A stretch of DNA of 64,000 nt, taken from positions 434,001-498,000 of the forward strand of contig NZ_PZJW01000006.1 in NCBI RefSeq assembly GCF_003206615.1, given 5' to 3'. The position numbers were made by a program, and so were the translations under genes. Numbering within the stretch: position 1 is the stretch's first letter; every line of letters starts with the position of its first letter. The DNA comes from Salinicola acroporae. GTDB lineage: Bacteria > Pseudomonadota > Gammaproteobacteria > Pseudomonadales > Halomonadaceae. Below the pieces are notes generated by a model. The model was given only the letters and a program-made list of their open reading frames with translations, did not search any database and had not been told where the DNA came from. Positions 1 through 7,756 of this stretch are shown here, piece after piece.

Positions 1-79
1 ATGCCCTTGCAAAGTTCCCCTGACAAGCGTTATACGCTCGCGGCAAAGCGAAATAACTCCTTGAAAGCTAAAGAACCTA

Positions 80-107
80 TTGACGCGCCCCAATAAGCTG
101 GTAGTAT
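80..107 (+). promoter_or_regulatory. sigma-70 promoter of tRNA-Ser
   Basis: TTGACG (80-85) and TAGTAT (102-107) are separated by 16 bases. This places transcription start near 114, just ahead of the tRNA 5' end at 123. It is the only good -35/-10 pair seen in the upstream 120 bases. Confidence 0.6.
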
Positions 108-122
108 TCCCCGCCGTAAGCC

Positions 123-213
123 GGAGGGATGGCAGAGCGGTTGAATGCACCGGTCTTGAAAACCGGCGTAGGTTAATAGCCTACCCAGGGTTCGAATCCC
201 TGTCCCTCCGCCA
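123..213 (+). tRNA. tRNA-Ser (anticodon UGA)
   Basis: The acceptor arm GGAGGGA (123-129) pairs with TCCCTCC (203-209), followed by discriminator G and an encoded CCA (211-213). The anticodon stem CCGGT/ACCGG encloses loop CTTGAAA with anticodon TGA at 157-159. A long variable arm (about 167-187), typical of class II tRNAs, and the T-loop TTCGAAT confirm tRNA-Ser. The gene stands alone, with its own promoter upstream and a terminator downstream. Confidence 0.97.
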
Positions 214-225
214 CCTTACATTCGA

Positions 226-260
226 AAGCCCCGTCAGCTTTATCGCTGCGGGGCTTTTTC
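226..260 (+). terminator. Rho-independent terminator of tRNA-Ser
   Basis: The stem AAGCCCCG (226-233) pairs perfectly with CGGGGCTT (249-256). The loop is 15 bases and a T tract follows (255-259). Confidence 0.9.
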
Positions 261-580
261 GTTTCTGACCCCGTCAAACCGCCCCAGGCCAGTCGTCCTT
301 GAAGGACCGGATCACGTGCGCTCCCTGAACCTTGTACCGTATAACGGCGCAGGATCAGCCCAGCTTCTCCGGGCCGTGGCAGAGAGACATCGGCGCCTAT
401 TCACCTCGATCGTTAGTCGCTACTCTCGTGACTCCCAGGATCGCATCGGCAAGCAGGGAGGGAGGGGATGGAAGCTGTATTGACGGCGTTCGTGCCAACC
501 GTCCTGGCCGGGTGTTAGAGCCAGGGTCGGGTCAGTACGCCTCGGTCACCTCGACGGACGCCTGTGGCAAGGTCGCTCGC

Positions 581-738
581 TACGATATGCCTGCGCAGCG
601 ATTTGACGAGACAGCCGGATCAATGGCATTCACGGGACGATGTCCATCCGTGAAGCGTTCGGGACGGCGATCCGAGGTACCAACCTGGAAATCGCCGATA
701 GCGAACCAGGCATTATCCGTGTCGCGATAGCGCCATAG
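581..738 (+). pseudogene. Decayed STN (secretin/TonB short N-terminal) domain gene
   Basis: One frame (581-610) reads YDMPAQRFDE, resembling the opening strand of STN domains (consensus like FDIPAQPL). A second frame (619-738, ending in TAG at 736) reads GIHGTMSIREAF, then GTNLEIADSEPGIIRVAI, resembling the second half of an STN domain (G-x-S/T-V-x-x-A-L followed by G-x-x-x-E). The halves lie in different frames, and about 20 residues normally found between them are missing, so this looks like a frameshifted, internally deleted remnant. STN domains occur in TonB-dependent transducers, FecR-type regulators and secretins. A weak hairpin, CCCCG (758-762)/CGGGG (772-776), follows the stop. No other gene is evident in 261-580. 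A profile search is needed, as the match is by eye. Confidence 0.35.
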
Positions 739-827
739 ATCCTGGGAATGCCCCCTTCCCCGCCCCTATCTCGGGGTTTGGCGGAGACCGCAGCCCAGCT
801 AGCTCAGTGAAGGAGATGCATCATCTG

Positions 828-1196
828 ATGAGCAATACCGACTTGAGTCACACCGCAAAACTCGCCGTTGCCGGACTACTGGCCATGGCCATCATGTCAG
901 CGAGCGCCACGGCCGCGCCGTTCGAGTGTTCGTCGGATAACTTGATGAAGCACGTCAGCGAGCAGACTCGGGAAATCGACGCCTATATATCGAACAGCGA
1001 CAACCCGCAGCAAACGCAACAGGCGCTGACGAGCATGGCCAGAGGGCTGCGCGAGAGCGGCCAGGTCTCCAGCCATGATGATGAGATGAAGCAGCTGGCG
1101 AGCGGCGCGGCGTTCCAGCCCTCCCAGTCATTCTGCGACGACATGCAGACCACCATGACTGCCATTCAGTCGTACATGGAGAGCCATCCGCAATAG
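828..1196 (+). CDS. Small secreted protein of unknown function
   Basis: I do not recognise a family. The 122-residue product begins with a classical signal peptide: a hydrophobic core LAVAGLLAMAIMSASA and a likely Ala-x-Ala cleavage ahead of APFEC. The mature part is about 90 residues, hydrophilic and probably helical, with two cysteines (one just after cleavage, one about 70 residues on) that could form a disulfide in the periplasm. AAGGAG at 810-815 lies 12 bases before ATG 828; an in-frame GTG at 807 would place that site inside the gene, so 828 is preferred. It is the first of four small same-strand genes. Confidence 0.65.
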   Translation: MSNTDLSHTAKLAVAGLLAMAIMSASATAAPFECSSDNLMKHVSEQTREIDAYISNSDNPQQTQQALTSMARGLRESGQVSSHDDEMKQLASGAAFQPSQSFCDDMQTTMTAIQSYMESHPQ

Positions 1197-1299
1197 GCCT
1201 AGAAACGCTCGCGGGATTCTTCTCTCGGCCCGATGACGGTTGTATTGATGCCATCTGTCGCGGATACTGTATGTATGAACAGTTATTGCGGAGCGATCG

Positions 1300-1542
1300 A
1301 TGATCATCCCCTTCCCGACGCCCGAGAGACGGCTCGTCCGGCGTATCGAGCAGTTGATTTCGCAAGCGCACGCCAACCACTTCCACCAGGTCGCGATCAG
1401 CCGAGGCGTCCACGAACCCATCCGCGAATGGGAGCGTCTCGTAGAACAGTTCGACGACAGTGATCAGGTTCGGGTCATCCATATCACCCATCACGACATT
1501 CTGCTGAGCTGGCGACTCCCCACCACCGGACTGGCTTCGTGA
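1300..1542 (+). CDS. DUF1654 domain protein
   Basis: The 80-residue product matches by eye the DUF1654 family known mainly from pseudomonads. It has an N-terminal helix with RRIEQLI, then a strand VAISRG, then EPIREWERLVEQF, then an acidic D-x-V segment, and ends with a strand closing in LLSW. No function is established for the family. GCGGAG (1288-1293) is a ribosome-binding site 6 bases before the ATG. There is no signal peptide or membrane segment, so it is cytoplasmic. The overlapping minus-strand reading frames have no family resemblance. Confidence 0.65.
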   Translation: MIIPFPTPERRLVRRIEQLISQAHANHFHQVAISRGVHEPIREWERLVEQFDDSDQVRVIHITHHDILLSWRLPTTGLAS

Positions 1543-1640
1543 GCCAAGGTTGACGACCTTGATCAAGACGCGCGGCGAAATTTTCATCAAAGGGGCGGAT
1601 GCGTTCGCAAACAGTGCTACGCTGCATCTAGCTTTCAGTG

Positions 1641-1952
1641 ATGTCGACAATGCACCGAGCGTTAATCTATTTCGTCGCCCCCCTTGTCTTGGCTGGCTGT
1701 GTGTCGGCGACGCCACGACTGACGGCGACGAACTTTCTGCGAGACAGCAACACCTGTGAACGCCAGACGCACCAGATCGCCGGCGAGCCGGAGTATCAAT
1801 TGTGCATGGCACGTCTGGGATGGCCGGATCCTCAGACGCAGGCGTCGCTGGAACAGGCCGATGATGGCCGCGACAATCAGAATGCGGGTTTCATTGATGA
1901 AGCGATCAACGGCCTTCAGTTCGGTCTGCAGTGGGACCTGGACCCGGACTGA
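1641..1952 (+). CDS. Small lipoprotein of unknown function
   Basis: The 103-residue product has a short N-region and a lipobox APLVLAGC, with the lipidated cysteine at residue 20 counting from ATG 1641. After processing the mature protein is about 84 residues, contains two further cysteines (NTCERQ and YQLCMARLGW) that could pair, and has an acidic C-terminus. Lipidation and membrane anchoring follow from the lipobox; the function is unknown. GTG 1638 and ATG 1650 are possible alternative starts, with no strong ribosome-binding site to decide. Confidence 0.6.
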   Translation: MSTMHRALIYFVAPLVLAGCVSATPRLTATNFLRDSNTCERQTHQIAGEPEYQLCMARLGWPDPQTQASLEQADDGRDNQNAGFIDEAINGLQFGLQWDLDPD

Positions 1953-2045
1953 CCTTTTTTCGCAATGAATAGCCCCATCCCTTGCCGTACCACGTCGGCA
2001 CCACAGCCAACCCGACAGCCGATGCATCTTCAGGAGGATTCGATC

Positions 2046-2261
2046 ATGGCAGAGCCATTCGTCGAGATAAGAAAGACGCACAAGCCCGGCAAGCCCGAGC
2101 AGGTATGCTATGAGGTCTATGATGGCGATACGGGAGGCAGCCTGGGCCATTTCGCGGAAGCCGCCGAGGCGAAAAAGCGAGCCGACAGCATGAACAGGAT
2201 GACCTCCCGCGAAACCGGCAAGCGGTTGGACAATCCCACCGACGATGCCGACGTCGAGTGA
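2046..2261 (+). CDS. Conserved-looking small protein, function unknown
   Basis: The 71-residue hydrophilic protein starts at ATG 2046, 8 bases after a consensus AGGAGG (2032-2037), which makes translation convincing. The sequence has EVYDGDTGG followed by an alanine-rich helix (HFAEAAEAKKRADSMN), suggesting a small alpha/beta fold. There is no signal peptide and I recognise no family. It converges with nhaP2, whose stop is only 15 bases away. Confidence 0.65.
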   Translation: MAEPFVEIRKTHKPGKPEQVCYEVYDGDTGGSLGHFAEAAEAKKRADSMNRMTSRETGKRLDNPTDDADVE

Positions 2262-2276
2262 CGCCGGCCTTCGGCC

Positions 2277-3986
2277 TCAGTGGTAGAGGCGCAACCCCAC
2301 CCTCGTCACACGATTGCCTTCCATCTCACTGACTACCCAGTGAAAGCCATGCCAGTCGACGTCATCCCCGACGACGGGATGACCGCCGACACGCAGCGCT
2401 ACGAACTCACCCAGCGTCATCTCCTGCTCCCCCGGGCTCAGGGTCAAACCATAGGCGCCGGCGACTTCCTGCATGAGCGCTTCGCCGTCCAGGGTAAAGG
2501 TACCGAAGAAGGCACGTTCGCGCTTGAGCTTCGCCTCCCCATTGAACAGCCGGTTGAGAGTTGGCAGATCACCGGTGCGCCCGATCAGGCAGATAACGTC
2601 TCCCAACCGCAAACGGGTACTGCCCTTCGGGTGCAACATGGCATGCTGGCGGAAGATCGCCGAGATCAGGGTCCCCGAGGGCAGACGCAGCAGGCGGATC
2701 GGCACGTCATCCAGCGATTCGTTCTCGACCTTGTAGACGAACATCTCGTAGTCGTTCTCCGGGAGCACGCCCAGTTGCCCCCGACGATCGGGCGTCGTGG
2801 TCTCCGGTAGCACCACGCGCATCCAGCGAGCGACGCGAGCCAAGGTAGAGCCTTGCAGCAACAGGGAGATCAGGACCACGAAGAACGCCACGTTGAAATA
2901 GAGCGTCGCGTTCTCGACCCCGCTTATCACGGGGAAGATGGCCAGCACGATGGGAACCGCGCCCCGCAGCCCGACCCAGGAGATGAAGCAAACCTCTCGC
3001 CAGCGAAAGCTGAAGAACGGGACCAGCGAAACGACGACGGCGACCGGACGTGCCAGCACGATCAGGGCGATCCCCAGGATAGCGCTCGGCACTGCGTAAT
3101 CGATCATTTCCGATGGCGTGACCAGCATACCGAGCACCAGGAACAATCCTATCTGGCTCAACCACGCCAGCCCATCGTGAACGGGAAGAATATGGTTGAG
3201 GTGGCGTCCCGGCTGGTTACCGATCATCAGGCCTGTGAGGTAGATGGCCAAAAAGCCGCTACCGCCCGCTGCGCTGGTCGCCCCGAAGATACAGAACCCC
3301 AGCGCCAGCGCCAGCAGCGAATAGAGCCCGGGTGCAAGATCCAGCCAGCGCAGCAATTTGGCGGAGACCCAACCGCCCCCCAGTCCGACGGCCAGTCCCA
3401 GCCCGAACTGCAGGGCAAATCGCATCAACGTCTCCCCGATGCCCCCCACCGCGCCCGTCAGCAACTCGGCTAGCGTGATGGTAAGAAAGATCGCCATCGG
3501 ATCGTTGGTACCGGATTCGATCTCGAGCGTCGCGCCCACTCGCTCGTTGAGATTGACGCCCTGCCCCTTCAGCATCGAGAACACCGCCGCGGCGTCGGTA
3601 GAACCGACGATCGCACCGACCAGAAGGCCCTCTGTGAGCGACAGGTCAAGCAGCCACATGGCCAGCAGCCCCATGATGCCACTGGTCAGGAACACACCGA
3701 CGGTCGCCAGCGATAGCGCCGGCTTCAGCCCAACGCGGAACGTTCGCAACCGCGTCCGAAGCCCGCCATCGAGCAGAATCATCGCCAATGCCAGGTGGCC
3801 GATCAGGAAAGCCTGGGAGTAGTCGTCGAACTTCAGCCCCAGCACGCCCTCTTCGCCGGCGAGCATGCCAAGGCCCAGGAACAGCACAAGCAGAGGCACG
3901 CCAATCCGCGATGATACGCGACTGGCCAGGATACTCAGGGCTATCAGCGCCCCGCAGACAAGGAACAGGCTATTGATCGAGTCCAA
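2277..3986 (-). CDS. nhaP2: K+/H+ antiporter NhaP2 (CvrA)
   Basis: The 569-residue inner-membrane cation/proton antiporter of the CPA1 family should export K+ in exchange for H+ and help control cell volume and cytoplasmic ions. Residues 1 to about 390 form 12-13 membrane segments, with the family's GxxxLAGEEG loop in segment 2, the ALAMILLDGGL stretch, and the EIESGTNDPMA segment bearing the ion-binding Asp. The C-terminal ~170 residues are soluble, with a TrkA-C-like regulatory domain (PIRLLRLPSGTLISAI...GDVICLIGR) and a terminal CorC/HlyC-like stretch. The start is TTG: an in-frame stop lies two codons upstream, and beginning at MDSINSLFLV matches the family N-terminus. Confidence 0.93.
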   Translation of the reverse strand: MDSINSLFLVCGALIALSILASRVSSRIGVPLLVLFLGLGMLAGEEGVLGLKFDDYSQAFLIGHLALAMILLDGGLRTRLRTFRVGLKPALSLATVGVFLTSGIMGLLAMWLLDLSLTEGLLVGAIVGSTDAAAVFSMLKGQGVNLNERVGATLEIESGTNDPMAIFLTITLAELLTGAVGGIGETLMRFALQFGLGLAVGLGGGWVSAKLLRWLDLAPGLYSLLALALGFCIFGATSAAGGSGFLAIYLTGLMIGNQPGRHLNHILPVHDGLAWLSQIGLFLVLGMLVTPSEMIDYAVPSAILGIALIVLARPVAVVVSLVPFFSFRWREVCFISWVGLRGAVPIVLAIFPVISGVENATLYFNVAFFVVLISLLLQGSTLARVARWMRVVLPETTTPDRRGQLGVLPENDYEMFVYKVENESLDDVPIRLLRLPSGTLISAIFRQHAMLHPKGSTRLRLGDVICLIGRTGDLPTLNRLFNGEAKLKRERAFFGTFTLDGEALMQEVAGAYGLTLSPGEQEMTLGEFVALRVGGHPVVGDDVDWHGFHWVVSEMEGNRVTRVGLRLYH

Positions 3987-4068
3987 GAATCAACCATCGG
4001 TTATCAATTGGGGATGCCTTAGTATGCCATGCACGGATACCGTTGCGTGGCGAAAAAGGGCTGCAAAT

Positions 4069-4935
4069 TTAATCTTTTAGCCAGTGAGGATGATGGAGGG
4101 TCCGGGCCGTTGCCCGCTCGCCATGGAGCGCCAGCAGCAGTGCCAGGGAACGCATCCCGGGACGATAGCCGGAAAGATCCGGTATGGCATGATAGCGCCG
4201 GTAGGTCGCCAAGAACGCGTCTCGCTGGGCGCCACTCTCCAGCACCAACTCGAGCAGGCACAGGTCCCACTCCAGCGGTGCCCAGACCAGCGCCTCCCAG
4301 TCGCTCCAGCGCCACTCCTGTGTCCCGGCCAGAAACTGATCACTGCGCAGATCCGGTAGCGACCAGACGACCTTCGACGGCAATGGCCACGACGGCAGGT
4401 CGGCCAGCCAGCCACGATTGGGGTGCGTCTCCATGAAATTCCGAGCCCGCCGAGGCCAGCTCGACAGCGGGAAGACGTCGCCTGCGGGATGCCCGAAGCC
4501 AGGCAGCGCTTGCCGATGCAGTCGTGCCAGTTGCGTCCCGAGCCGTGCGGCCAACGCCTCGTTCATCGGCGGTGGCGTGGCAGAGCACCAAGGCAGGCTC
4601 CAGAGCGGCGCGTTACCCAGCCGACCGACGAAGACCATCGGCAATGGCGACAGCGGCAGGCGAGCCGGCAGCGTCGAGGGAATTCGGGTCAATGCCTCGG
4701 GCGTTCTCCAGCGATCGAGACCGAAAAGCTGCTGGATCCCCCACCAGAAGCCATCGCTCGCCGGCGATCTCCTGGCCAGTTTGAACAACTGCGGTGACGC
4801 CTCTTCGCTCCGCCATAGCCAGTTGGCGCTGTCCTGCCACCGCAGCGGCAAGGGTATCAGTGACCTGCCGGCCAATCGAGAGACTCGGCGAGTCAGCTCG
4901 GGATCCGCCTGAAGGGGGGCATCGTCGATCCGCAA
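4069..4935 (-). CDS. Aminoglycoside-phosphotransferase-like protein, degenerate catalytic loop
   Basis: The 288-residue cytoplasmic protein has the C-lobe layout of the APH/choline-kinase family: LARLH (136-140), a catalytic-loop equivalent WSLPDLRSDQFL (191-202) and a metal-binding DWE (212-214) followed by WAPLEWDL. The usual H-G-D-x5-N loop reads L-P-D here with Gln replacing Asn. The catalytic Asp (D195) and metal Asp (D212) remain, but the His and Asn are lost. The N-lobe is short and lacks a clear nucleotide-binding Lys motif. It lies divergent from the TPP-riboswitch thiZXY operon, so a thiamine- or HMP-related kinase role is conceivable but unproven; it may be an inactive kinase-like protein. 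Confidence 0.6.
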   Translation of the reverse strand: MRIDDAPLQADPELTRRVSRLAGRSLIPLPLRWQDSANWLWRSEEASPQLFKLARRSPASDGFWWGIQQLFGLDRWRTPEALTRIPSTLPARLPLSPLPMVFVGRLGNAPLWSLPWCSATPPPMNEALAARLGTQLARLHRQALPGFGHPAGDVFPLSSWPRRARNFMETHPNRGWLADLPSWPLPSKVVWSLPDLRSDQFLAGTQEWRWSDWEALVWAPLEWDLCLLELVLESGAQRDAFLATYRRYHAIPDLSGYRPGMRSLALLLALHGERATARTLHHPHWLKD

Positions 4936-5002
4936 TGGTCATTATCCTCATCTCGGTGAGCCCCCTGCCGGTGGGCAGGCGGGGCTGGTCGGCGTACAAT
5001 CC

Positions 5003-5100
5003 ACTGCACTGGATAGGGGTGCCCGGTCAACGGGCTGAGAGTGCCATGCACAACCCTGGAACCTGAACCGGCTAATACCGGCGGAGGAAATGCCAGCAGT
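5003..5100 (+). promoter_or_regulatory. TPP (THI-box) riboswitch
   Basis: The conserved THI-box segments are all present in order: GGGGTGCC (5016-5023), CTGAGA (5035-5040), ACCCTGGAACCTGA (5053-5066), then CCGGCTAATACCGGCGGAGGAA (5068-5089, interrupted by the variable stem). The closing stem is ACTG-CA-CTGG (5003-5012) with CCAGCAGT (5093-5100). A TACAAT at 4995-5000 is a possible -10, though very close to the stem. The element lies 38 bases before thiZ and should shut the operon off when thiamine pyrophosphate is abundant. Confidence 0.95.
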
Positions 5101-5138
5101 TCTCGCATGACTCCGCCCGCGCCCCATTGGGAGCTGTC

Positions 5139-5882
5139 ATGCCACCGCCCGGACTCATCGTCCGCGATGCTTCGCTGACGTTCGGCGACCGCCCGCTGTT
5201 TCAAGCCCTCCAGGCGCGATTCGACGCCGGCAGTTGGACCTGCCTGCTGGGCCGTAGCGGCAGCGGCAAGAGTTCGCTGCTGCGAATGATCGCCAGCTTG
5301 AGGCTGCCAGACAACCACCATCTCGTTCTCGATACCAGCGACGGTGCCCCGCTAGGGGGGCGGCTAGCCTGGATGGCTCAGCAGGACCTTCTCGTTCCCT
5401 GGCACCGGGTGATCGGCAACGTCATGCTCAGCGCTCACTGGCGTGGCCGCCCCACCGCTCGGGATCGGCAGCGCGCCAAGCGACTGCTGGCCCAGGTCGG
5501 TCTGATCGACAAGGCCAGCCATTGGCCTGATGAACTCTCCGGCGGCCAGCGCCAGCGGGTCGCCCTTGCCCGGACCCTGTTCGAGGACGCCAGTGTGGTG
5601 CTGATGGACGAGCCTTTCTCCGCCGTCGACGCCATCACCCGACTGGAACTTCATGACCTTGCCAGTCGGCTTCTGGACGGGCGCACCGTGATCGTGGTGA
5701 CGCACGACCCGCTCGAAGCGTTGCGACTGGCTGACCGAATCCTGATCCTGCAGGGAGAACCCGCTCGACTGGTATCGATGCCTGTACCGGAAGGCCGTCG
5801 CCCCCGCTCGCTCGACAACAGCGAGCTGCCGCGTCGCCAGGCTGAACTGGTGGCCGAACTGCGGGAGATGGCGCATGCCTGA
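5139..5882 (+). CDS. thiZ: HMP/thiamine-precursor ABC transporter ATPase ThiZ
   Basis: The 247-residue cytoplasmic ABC ATPase powers import of the thiamine pyrimidine precursor. Visible motifs are Walker A LGRSGSGKSS, the signature LSGGQRQRV, Walker B VVLMDEPF with the catalytic Glu, and the switch His in VVTHD. It resembles the nitrate/taurine/HMP class of ATPases. ATG 5139 is chosen because GGGAG sits 5-6 bases upstream; an in-frame TTG at 5127 lacks a site. It is directly downstream of the TPP riboswitch and overlaps thiX by 8 bases, so it is the first gene of thiZXY and TPP-regulated. Substrate is inferred from the riboswitch and the ThiY neighbour. Confidence 0.9.
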   Translation: MPPPGLIVRDASLTFGDRPLFQALQARFDAGSWTCLLGRSGSGKSSLLRMIASLRLPDNHHLVLDTSDGAPLGGRLAWMAQQDLLVPWHRVIGNVMLSAHWRGRPTARDRQRAKRLLAQVGLIDKASHWPDELSGGQRQRVALARTLFEDASVVLMDEPFSAVDAITRLELHDLASRLLDGRTVIVVTHDPLEALRLADRILILQGEPARLVSMPVPEGRRPRSLDNSELPRRQAELVAELREMAHA

Positions 5883-6651
5883 TCGAGCGCTCTGGAGACG
5901 GTTGGCACGCCCGCTGCTGGCACTCGTCACGCTCGCGGCGATCTGGCAACTGGTGCTGACCGTGACCGGGGTCCCGCGCTACATCCTGCCCTCGCCGGCG
6001 GCTGTCGCCAACGCGCTGTTCGAACACCGCGGGCTCCTGGCTCATCACGCCGCCATCACCGCCATCGAGATCGTGACAGGGCTGATCGGCGGCATCCTGC
6101 TGGGATTGACGACGGCACTGGCACTGGCCCGGTTCCGTGCACTTCGTCGAACACTGCTACCGCTGCTGCTGATCAGTCAGGCCATTCCGCTGTTCGCGCT
6201 GGCCCCGATCCTGATGCTGTGGCTGGGTTACGGCCTGGGCCCGAAGATACTGATGGCGATGGTGATCATCTACTTCCCGGTCGCCTCCACCGGCTACGAC
6301 GGCCTGCGCCAGACGCCCCAGGGCTGGCTCGACCTGGCCCGCACCTTCGGCCTGAGCCGGCGGCAACAGCTGCTGAAGGTCCAGTTGCCGGCCGCCCTGC
6401 CGGCACTCGCTTCCGGCCTGCGCATGGCGGCAAGCGCGGCGCCGATCGGCGCGGTGATCGGCGAGTGGGTAGGCGCCAGCCAAGGGCTGGGCTACCTGAT
6501 GCTCAACGCCAACGCGCGCCTGCAGATCGACCTGATGTTCGCGGCGCTGGTGGTTCTCGTCACCTTCGCCGTACTGCTCTATTTCGGTATCGATACGGCC
6601 TTGAGAGTGGCGATGCCCTGGCAGCGGGATCGCACGACTCCCGATCAATGA
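5875..6651 (+). CDS. thiX: HMP/thiamine-precursor ABC transporter permease ThiX
   Basis: The 258-residue inner-membrane permease of the BPD_transp_1 (SsuC/TauC/ThiX) type has about six membrane helices. The loop GWLDLARTFGLSRRQQLLKVQLPAALPALASGLR is the EAA-type motif that docks to the ATPase; only its key elements (A-x3-G, then the L-P-A-A-L-P) need matching. N-terminal ILPSP is typical of this subfamily. It overlaps thiZ by 8 bases and precedes thiY by 70 bases, placing all three genes under the same TPP riboswitch. Transport of HMP or formylaminopyrimidine is inferred from that context. Confidence 0.9.
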   Translation: MPDRALWRRLARPLLALVTLAAIWQLVLTVTGVPRYILPSPAAVANALFEHRGLLAHHAAITAIEIVTGLIGGILLGLTTALALARFRALRRTLLPLLLISQAIPLFALAPILMLWLGYGLGPKILMAMVIIYFPVASTGYDGLRQTPQGWLDLARTFGLSRRQQLLKVQLPAALPALASGLRMAASAAPIGAVIGEWVGASQGLGYLMLNANARLQIDLMFAALVVLVTFAVLLYFGIDTALRVAMPWQRDRTTPDQ

Positions 6652-6721
6652 GAGACGAACGCCGCCGACCGCCACGCACCGAAACGGCTGAATAAACAGC
6701 AATGGATAAAAGGAACAGGCA

Positions 6722-7732
6722 ATGACGAAGACGTTTTCCCACCTATGGCGCCGCAGCCTGGCGACGGGCCTGGCCTTGCTCGCCCTGGCCTCGACTCCGC
6801 CCACACTGGCGCAGGAGACCGGCGACGATCTCGCGCCACCGCGGATGATCCCGCTGAGCGTGATGCTCGATTGGTACGTCAATCCCGTCCATGCGCCGAT
6901 CATCATCGCCCAGCAGCGCGGGCTATTCGAGAAACGTGGCCTGGATGTGGACATTCAGGCCCCGGCCGATCCCAGCGTTCCGCCCAAGCTCGTCGCCGCC
7001 GGACGGATCGATCTCGCCGTCAGCTATCAGCCCCAGCTCCATCTCCAGGTCGATCAAGGGCTCCCCGTCGTCCGTGTCGGCACCTTGATCGCGACACCGC
7101 TGAATGCGCTGCTGGTGCGCGCGGACAGCGGTATCGACGATATTTCCCAGCTCAAGGGGAAAAAGATCGGATACTCGGTCGGTGGCGTCGAGGAGGTACT
7201 GCTCGCGGCCATGCTGGAGCACAACGGCCTGAGCCTGGATGACGTCGAGATGGTCAACGTCAACTTTTCGCTGACGCCGGCGTTGATCAGCGAAAAGGTC
7301 GATGCCGTGACCGGGGCATTCCGTAACTTCGAACCGGCCCAGATGAAACAGGAGGGCGTCGAGGGCAAGGCGTTCTATATCGAGGAGCAGGGTGTCCCCG
7401 ACTATGACGAACTGATCTTCGTGGCCAACCGTGAAACCCTCGACCAGCACCGCGATGCGGATCGGCGATTCACGGATGCCATCGGCGAAGCGACATCCTG
7501 GATCATCAATCATCCGGATCAGGCCTGGCAAAGCTTCATCAGCTACGATCCAGCACTGGACACCCCCTTGAATGCCGCTGCCTGGAAGGCGACCCTGCCC
7601 CGTTTCGCGCTGCGCCCTGCCGCGCTGGACGCCAAGCGCTATCGCGATTTCGAGGCATTTCTGCTGGAGCGGGCCCAGGTCAAGGCACAGAGCCCCGTCT
7701 CTCGCCTGGCGGTGGATCTCAACGCGCCGTAG
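6722..7732 (+). CDS. thiY: HMP/formylaminopyrimidine-binding protein ThiY (NMT1/THI5-like)
   Basis: The 336-residue periplasmic binding protein has a signal peptide ending LASTPPTLAQ. The opening strand VMLDWYVNPVHAPIIIA is the NMT1/THI5 pyrimidine-binding signature, followed by GLFEKRGLDVD and DLAVSYQPQ, characteristic of the fold. GKKIGYSVGG and VNVNFSLTPAL line the second lobe. It should capture the thiamine pyrimidine moiety or its formylamino salvage form and deliver it to ThiX/ThiZ. It is the last gene of the riboswitch-controlled operon; ATG 6722 follows an AAAGGAA-type site (6708-6715). No clear terminator follows. Confidence 0.9.
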   Translation: MTKTFSHLWRRSLATGLALLALASTPPTLAQETGDDLAPPRMIPLSVMLDWYVNPVHAPIIIAQQRGLFEKRGLDVDIQAPADPSVPPKLVAAGRIDLAVSYQPQLHLQVDQGLPVVRVGTLIATPLNALLVRADSGIDDISQLKGKKIGYSVGGVEEVLLAAMLEHNGLSLDDVEMVNVNFSLTPALISEKVDAVTGAFRNFEPAQMKQEGVEGKAFYIEEQGVPDYDELIFVANRETLDQHRDADRRFTDAIGEATSWIINHPDQAWQSFISYDPALDTPLNAAAWKATLPRFALRPAALDAKRYRDFEAFLLERAQVKAQSPVSRLAVDLNAP

Positions 7733-7756
7733 AGAAAAATCGGCTAGATTGATGAT

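Noticed and set aside
332-730. 132-residue single open frame
   Set aside because: Only its stretch at 581-610 resembles a known domain, and the continuation of that domain lies in another frame. I treat the locus as a broken gene rather than an intact one.
955-1812. 285-residue minus-strand frame over the small genes at 828-1952
   Set aside because: The plus-strand genes have a signal peptide, a lipobox, ribosome-binding sites and a DUF1654 match. The minus-strand frame has none of these and a composition typical of shadow frames.
2266-2276. Terminator between the 71-residue gene and nhaP2
   Set aside because: The GGCC-TTC-GGCC hairpin is only 4 bp with no T tract.
7733-7756. LexA box upstream of cho
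   Set aside because: No CTG-N10-CAG or close variant is present.
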